This document shows positions 22,250-24,460 of a stretch of 24,460 nucleotides of DNA, piece after piece. The notes beneath the pieces are model-generated. The model searched no databases. It was given only the letters and a program-made list of their open reading frames with translations, and was not told where the DNA came from. The stretch spans positions 1 to 24,460 of the forward strand of contig JAEWMS010000088.1 of NCBI GenBank assembly GCA_023393115.1, written 5' to 3'. The translations under genes were made by a program, and so were the position numbers. Origin of the DNA: Bacillota bacterium. GTDB taxonomy: Bacteria; Bacillota; Clostridia; Acetivibrionales; DSM-1351. Within the stretch, counting starts at the first letter, position 1. Each line of letters begins with the position of its first letter.

Positions 22250-23197
22250 TTATTCTTCACTTGGAGCCAATACAAGTCCAAGTGCCTGTAATTTCTGAAG
22301 AACCTCTTCAAGAGATTTTCTACCGAGATTTCTTACCTTCATCATGTCCTCTTCGGTCTTGTTGGTAAGATCTTCAACAGTATTGATACCGGCTCTCTTT
22401 AAACAATTGTAGGATCTAACTGAGAGATCCAGCTCTTCAATTGTCATTTCAAGAACCTTTTCCTTCTTAGTCTCTTCTTTTTCAACCATAATTTCTGTGT
22501 GCTTAGCCTGATCAGACAAATCTACAAACAGATTAAGATGTTCGCTTAGAATCTTTGCTCCAAGGCTTATTGCCTCGTCAGGATTGATGCTACCATCAGT
22601 CCAAACTTCCAAAGTAAGCTTATCATAGTCTGTTATCTGACCAACACGGGTATTTTCAACAGTGTAGTTAACCTTTTTTACAGGTGTGTAAATCGAGTCA
22701 ACAGGTATTACACCGATTGGCTGTCCCGGCTGTTTATTCTTTTCAGCTGAAACATATCCTCTACCCTTACTGATCACAAGTTCCATATAGAATCTATGAT
22801 CACCGTTTAATGTTGCAATATGGAGATCGGGATTGAGTATTTCCACATCCTGATCGGTTATGATATCACCTGCTGTGATTGGTCCTTCACCATTTGCATC
22901 AATATAGATAACTTTTGATCCTTCGCCGTGCATCTTCAATGAAAGAGATTTAATATTAAGTATTATCTCTGTTACATCCTCAACAACACCGGGAACTGTG
23001 GAGAATTCATGTAATACTCCATCGATCTTGATCGAATTAACAGCCGCACCTGGTAAAGAAGAAAGCAATATTCTTCTCAATGAGTTACCGAGAGTAATAC
23101 CATAGCCTCTTTCCAAAGGCTCAACTATAAACTTGCCATATGTGTTATCATCGCTATTAGCTACACATTCAATTCTAGGCTTTTCTATTTCTATCAC
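22250..23197 (-). CDS. rpoA: DNA-directed RNA polymerase alpha subunit
   Basis: RpoA dimerizes to start RNA polymerase assembly and its C-terminal domain contacts UP elements and activators. The protein has about 315 residues. The N-terminal domain includes EPLERGYGITLGNSLRRILLSSLPG and the flap VPGVVEDVTEIILNIK. The C-terminal domain includes TIEELDLSVRSYNCLKRAGI and VRNLGRKSLEEV. I chose the GTG at 23197, giving M-IEIEKPRIEC as in relatives; a TTG directly before it (23200) is also possible, since GGGAGGG serves either. It lies 66 bases before rplQ and 151 bases after rpsD. That upstream gap is unusually long and holds a folded element (23235-23319). Confidence 0.97.
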   Translation of the reverse strand: MIEIEKPRIECVANSDDNTYGKFIVEPLERGYGITLGNSLRRILLSSLPGAAVNSIKIDGVLHEFSTVPGVVEDVTEIILNIKSLSLKMHGEGSKVIYIDANGEGPITAGDIITDQDVEILNPDLHIATLNGDHRFYMELVISKGRGYVSAEKNKQPGQPIGVIPVDSIYTPVKKVNYTVENTRVGQITDYDKLTLEVWTDGSINPDEAISLGAKILSEHLNLFVDLSDQAKHTEIMVEKEETKKEKVLEMTIEELDLSVRSYNCLKRAGINTVEDLTNKTEEDMMKVRNLGRKSLEEVLQKLQALGLVLAPSEE

Positions 23198-23234
23198 CAA
23201 GAACCCTCCCTTAACAACGTTTTATTTTTTGAGG

Positions 23235-23319
23235 GCAACTGATTCCATGTAAGATGTTAACAGCTTACATTGCATACATTCTCATAGAGAATTATTATTT
23301 CAATAATTCTTTCAGTTGC
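23235..23319 (-). ncRNA. Candidate structured RNA element between rpsD and rpoA
   Basis: An outer 8-bp helix, GCAACTGA (23312-23319 on the minus strand) with TCAGTTGC (23235-23242), encloses two perfect hairpins. These are AGAATTATT-GAAAT-AATAATTCT (23288-23310) and ATGTAAG-CTGTTAACAT-CTTACAT (23247-23270). Together they make a three-way junction of about 85 nt, followed by an A-rich stretch and the rpoA ribosome binding site. No terminator T run follows. A cis-regulatory or processing role is inferred from position. Confidence 0.45.
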
Positions 23320-23348
23320 TTCCAAGTCATTTATCAATTTACTTATTA

Positions 23349-23975
23349 TTACTTGGAGTACAACTCTACGATTAAGTGTTCCTTGATTGGTAAATCAATA
23401 TCTTCTCTTGCAGGAAGAGCAACTACTTTTCCTGTAAAGTTTTCAGCATCATACTCAAGCCATTTAGGAACTACTTTTCCACCAGTAATCTCACTGATAG
23501 CCTTAACTTTTTCTGAGCTTCTGCTCTTAGGAGCAAGTGCGATAACATCTCCAACCTGTAACAGGTATGAAGGAATATTTACACGCTTGCCGTTTACTGT
23601 AAAGTGTCCATGAGTAACTAATTGTCTTGATTCCGGTCTTGAAGTTCCAAGTCCGAGTCTGTAAACAACGTTATCAAGTCTTCTTTCAAGGATCTGTAAC
23701 AGGATTTCACCTGTTATACCTTTACGTCTTGCAGCCATTTCAAAGTATTCATTGAACTGACCTTCCAATACGCCATAAAATCTTCTTACTTTTTGCTTCT
23801 CACGAAGCTGTATACCATATTCAGACATTTTCTTCTTTGCCTGTCCATGCTGTCCCGGAGCATATGCTCTTCTTGATATAGAACATTTATCAGTATAGCA
23901 TCTCTCACCCTTTAAGAAAAGCTTTTCGCCTTCTCTACGGCAGAGTCTGCAAGATGCTTCAGTATATCTTGCCAT
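23349..23975 (-). CDS. rpsD: 30S ribosomal protein S4, zinc-ribbon type
   Basis: This is uS4, a primary 16S rRNA binder and, in several bacteria, the autoregulator of its operon. The protein has 208 residues. The N-terminus carries cysteines C9, C12, C26 and C31 in the CRLC...C...C arrangement of the zinc-binding form. The S4 RNA-binding domain (RRLDNVVYRLGLGTSRPESR followed by LVTHGHFTVNGKRVNIPS) is intact. GGAGG lies about 12 bases before ATG. It sits in the order rpsM-rpsK-rpsD-rpoA-rplQ, typical of Clostridia, whereas Bacillus has rpsD elsewhere. Confidence 0.98.
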   Translation of the reverse strand: MARYTEASCRLCRREGEKLFLKGERCYTDKCSISRRAYAPGQHGQAKKKMSEYGIQLREKQKVRRFYGVLEGQFNEYFEMAARRKGITGEILLQILERRLDNVVYRLGLGTSRPESRQLVTHGHFTVNGKRVNIPSYLLQVGDVIALAPKSRSSEKVKAISEITGGKVVPKWLEYDAENFTGKVVALPAREDIDLPIKEHLIVELYSK

Positions 23976-24002
23976 CTAAATTTACACCTCCATAATAATC
24001 AA

Positions 24003-24407
24003 TTAAACTCTTCTACGCTTAGGTGGTCTGCAGCCGTTATGAGGAATTGGTGTAACATCCTTTATAAGGCTTACTTCTAAACCAGCAGCCTGCAATGCTC
24101 TGATTGCTGCTTCTCTACCTGCTCCAGGTCCCTTTACGTATACTTCAACAGTCTTAAGTCCGTGTTCCATTGCAGCTTTTGCAGCTGTTTCAGCAGCCAT
24201 CTGAGCAGCAAATGGTGTGCTCTTTCTTGAACCTCTAAAACCTAATCCACCTGCACTTGCCCATGAAAGTGCATTACCGGCAGTATCTGTCAAGGTAACA
24301 ATTGTATTATTAAAAGATGAACGGATATGAGCTGCTCCACGTTCAATGTTTTTACGTTCTCTTCTTTTTCTGGTAGTCCTTTTAGCACCAGCAGTCTTTG
24401 TTGCCAT
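24003..24407 (-). CDS. rpsK: 30S ribosomal protein S11
   Basis: This is uS11, located on the platform of the small subunit near the mRNA exit. The 134-residue length is normal. Diagnostic segments are AAHIRSSFNNTIVTLTDTAG, GFRGSRKSTPFAAQ, VKGPGAGREAAIRAL and the basic C-terminus PIPHNGCRPPKRRRV. GGAGG lies 11 bases before ATG. It follows rpsM after 21 bases and precedes rpsD by 27 bases. Confidence 0.98.
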   Translation of the reverse strand: MATKTAGAKRTTRKRRERKNIERGAAHIRSSFNNTIVTLTDTAGNALSWASAGGLGFRGSRKSTPFAAQMAAETAAKAAMEHGLKTVEVYVKGPGAGREAAIRALQAAGLEVSLIKDVTPIPHNGCRPPKRRRV

Positions 24408-24428
24408 GTGTTCGCAAACCTCCTTTAA

Positions 24429-24460
24429 CTATTTCTTTTTACCGCTAACGGTCTTTGAAG
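24429..24460 (-). CDS. rpsM: 30S ribosomal protein S13, C-terminal end only
   Basis: The window edge cuts this gene. The last nine codons read SKTVSGKKK before a TAG stop, the lysine-rich tail expected for uS13, and its position immediately before rpsK is the conserved one. Confidence 0.85.
   Translation of the reverse strand, partial: SKTVSGKKK

Overview
The window looks like chromosomal DNA from an AT-rich, Gram-positive member of the Clostridia. The evidence is a ribosomal-protein/alpha-operon locus with Firmicutes-type gene order, strong GGAGG ribosome binding sites, a zinc-ribbon type S4, and an ECF vitamin-transporter energizing module next to truA. A mesophilic Clostridium cluster III (Ruminiclostridium-like) organism is my guess; the species cannot be proven from the sequence alone. 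Every gene I accept is on the minus strand except one methyltransferase gene (19601-20206).

Read in the direction of transcription (high to low coordinates), the window holds: the end of rpsM, then rpsK, rpsD, rpoA, rplQ and a strong terminator; ecfA1; a decayed-looking copper-amine-oxidase-N-like fragment; the divergent RsmC/YbxB-like methyltransferase; a five-gene Dlt-like operon (adenylation enzyme, GNAT, carrier protein, MBOAT, SGNH hydrolase fused to a NodB deacetylase); ecfA2, ecfT, truA and a nitrilase-family hydrolase with a terminator; a signal-less lytic transglycosylase overlapping a lipoprotein gene; a 138-bp palindromic element; an FtsX/MacB-type ABC exporter with an OmpR-type response regulator and a histidine kinase; and finally rplM and rpsI with terminators.

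In many Firmicutes the run rplQ-ecfA1-ecfA2-ecfT-truA-rplM-rpsI is nearly continuous. Here it is broken in two places: the Dlt-like operon and its neighbours separate ecfA1 from ecfA2, and the hydrolase/ABC/two-component block separates truA from rplM. The downstream pieces carry their own promoters. The ecfA2 and response-regulator genes share a near-identical 58-bp 5'UTR element (51 of 58 bases) that starts just after a predicted promoter and ends at the Shine-Dalgarno.

The most interesting system is the Dlt-like operon. It has all the parts needed to activate an amino acid (or similar acid), load it on a carrier protein, pass it through a membrane O-acyltransferase and place it on an extracellular polymer. 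It also has a cytoplasmic N-acyltransferase and an extracellular de-N-acetylase fused to the DltD-like protein, which classical dlt operons lack. Other points of note are a structured RNA candidate between rpsD and rpoA, an L13-type leader, an L17 with a roughly 50-residue insertion, and a possible peptidoglycan-hydrolase/lipoprotein pair.
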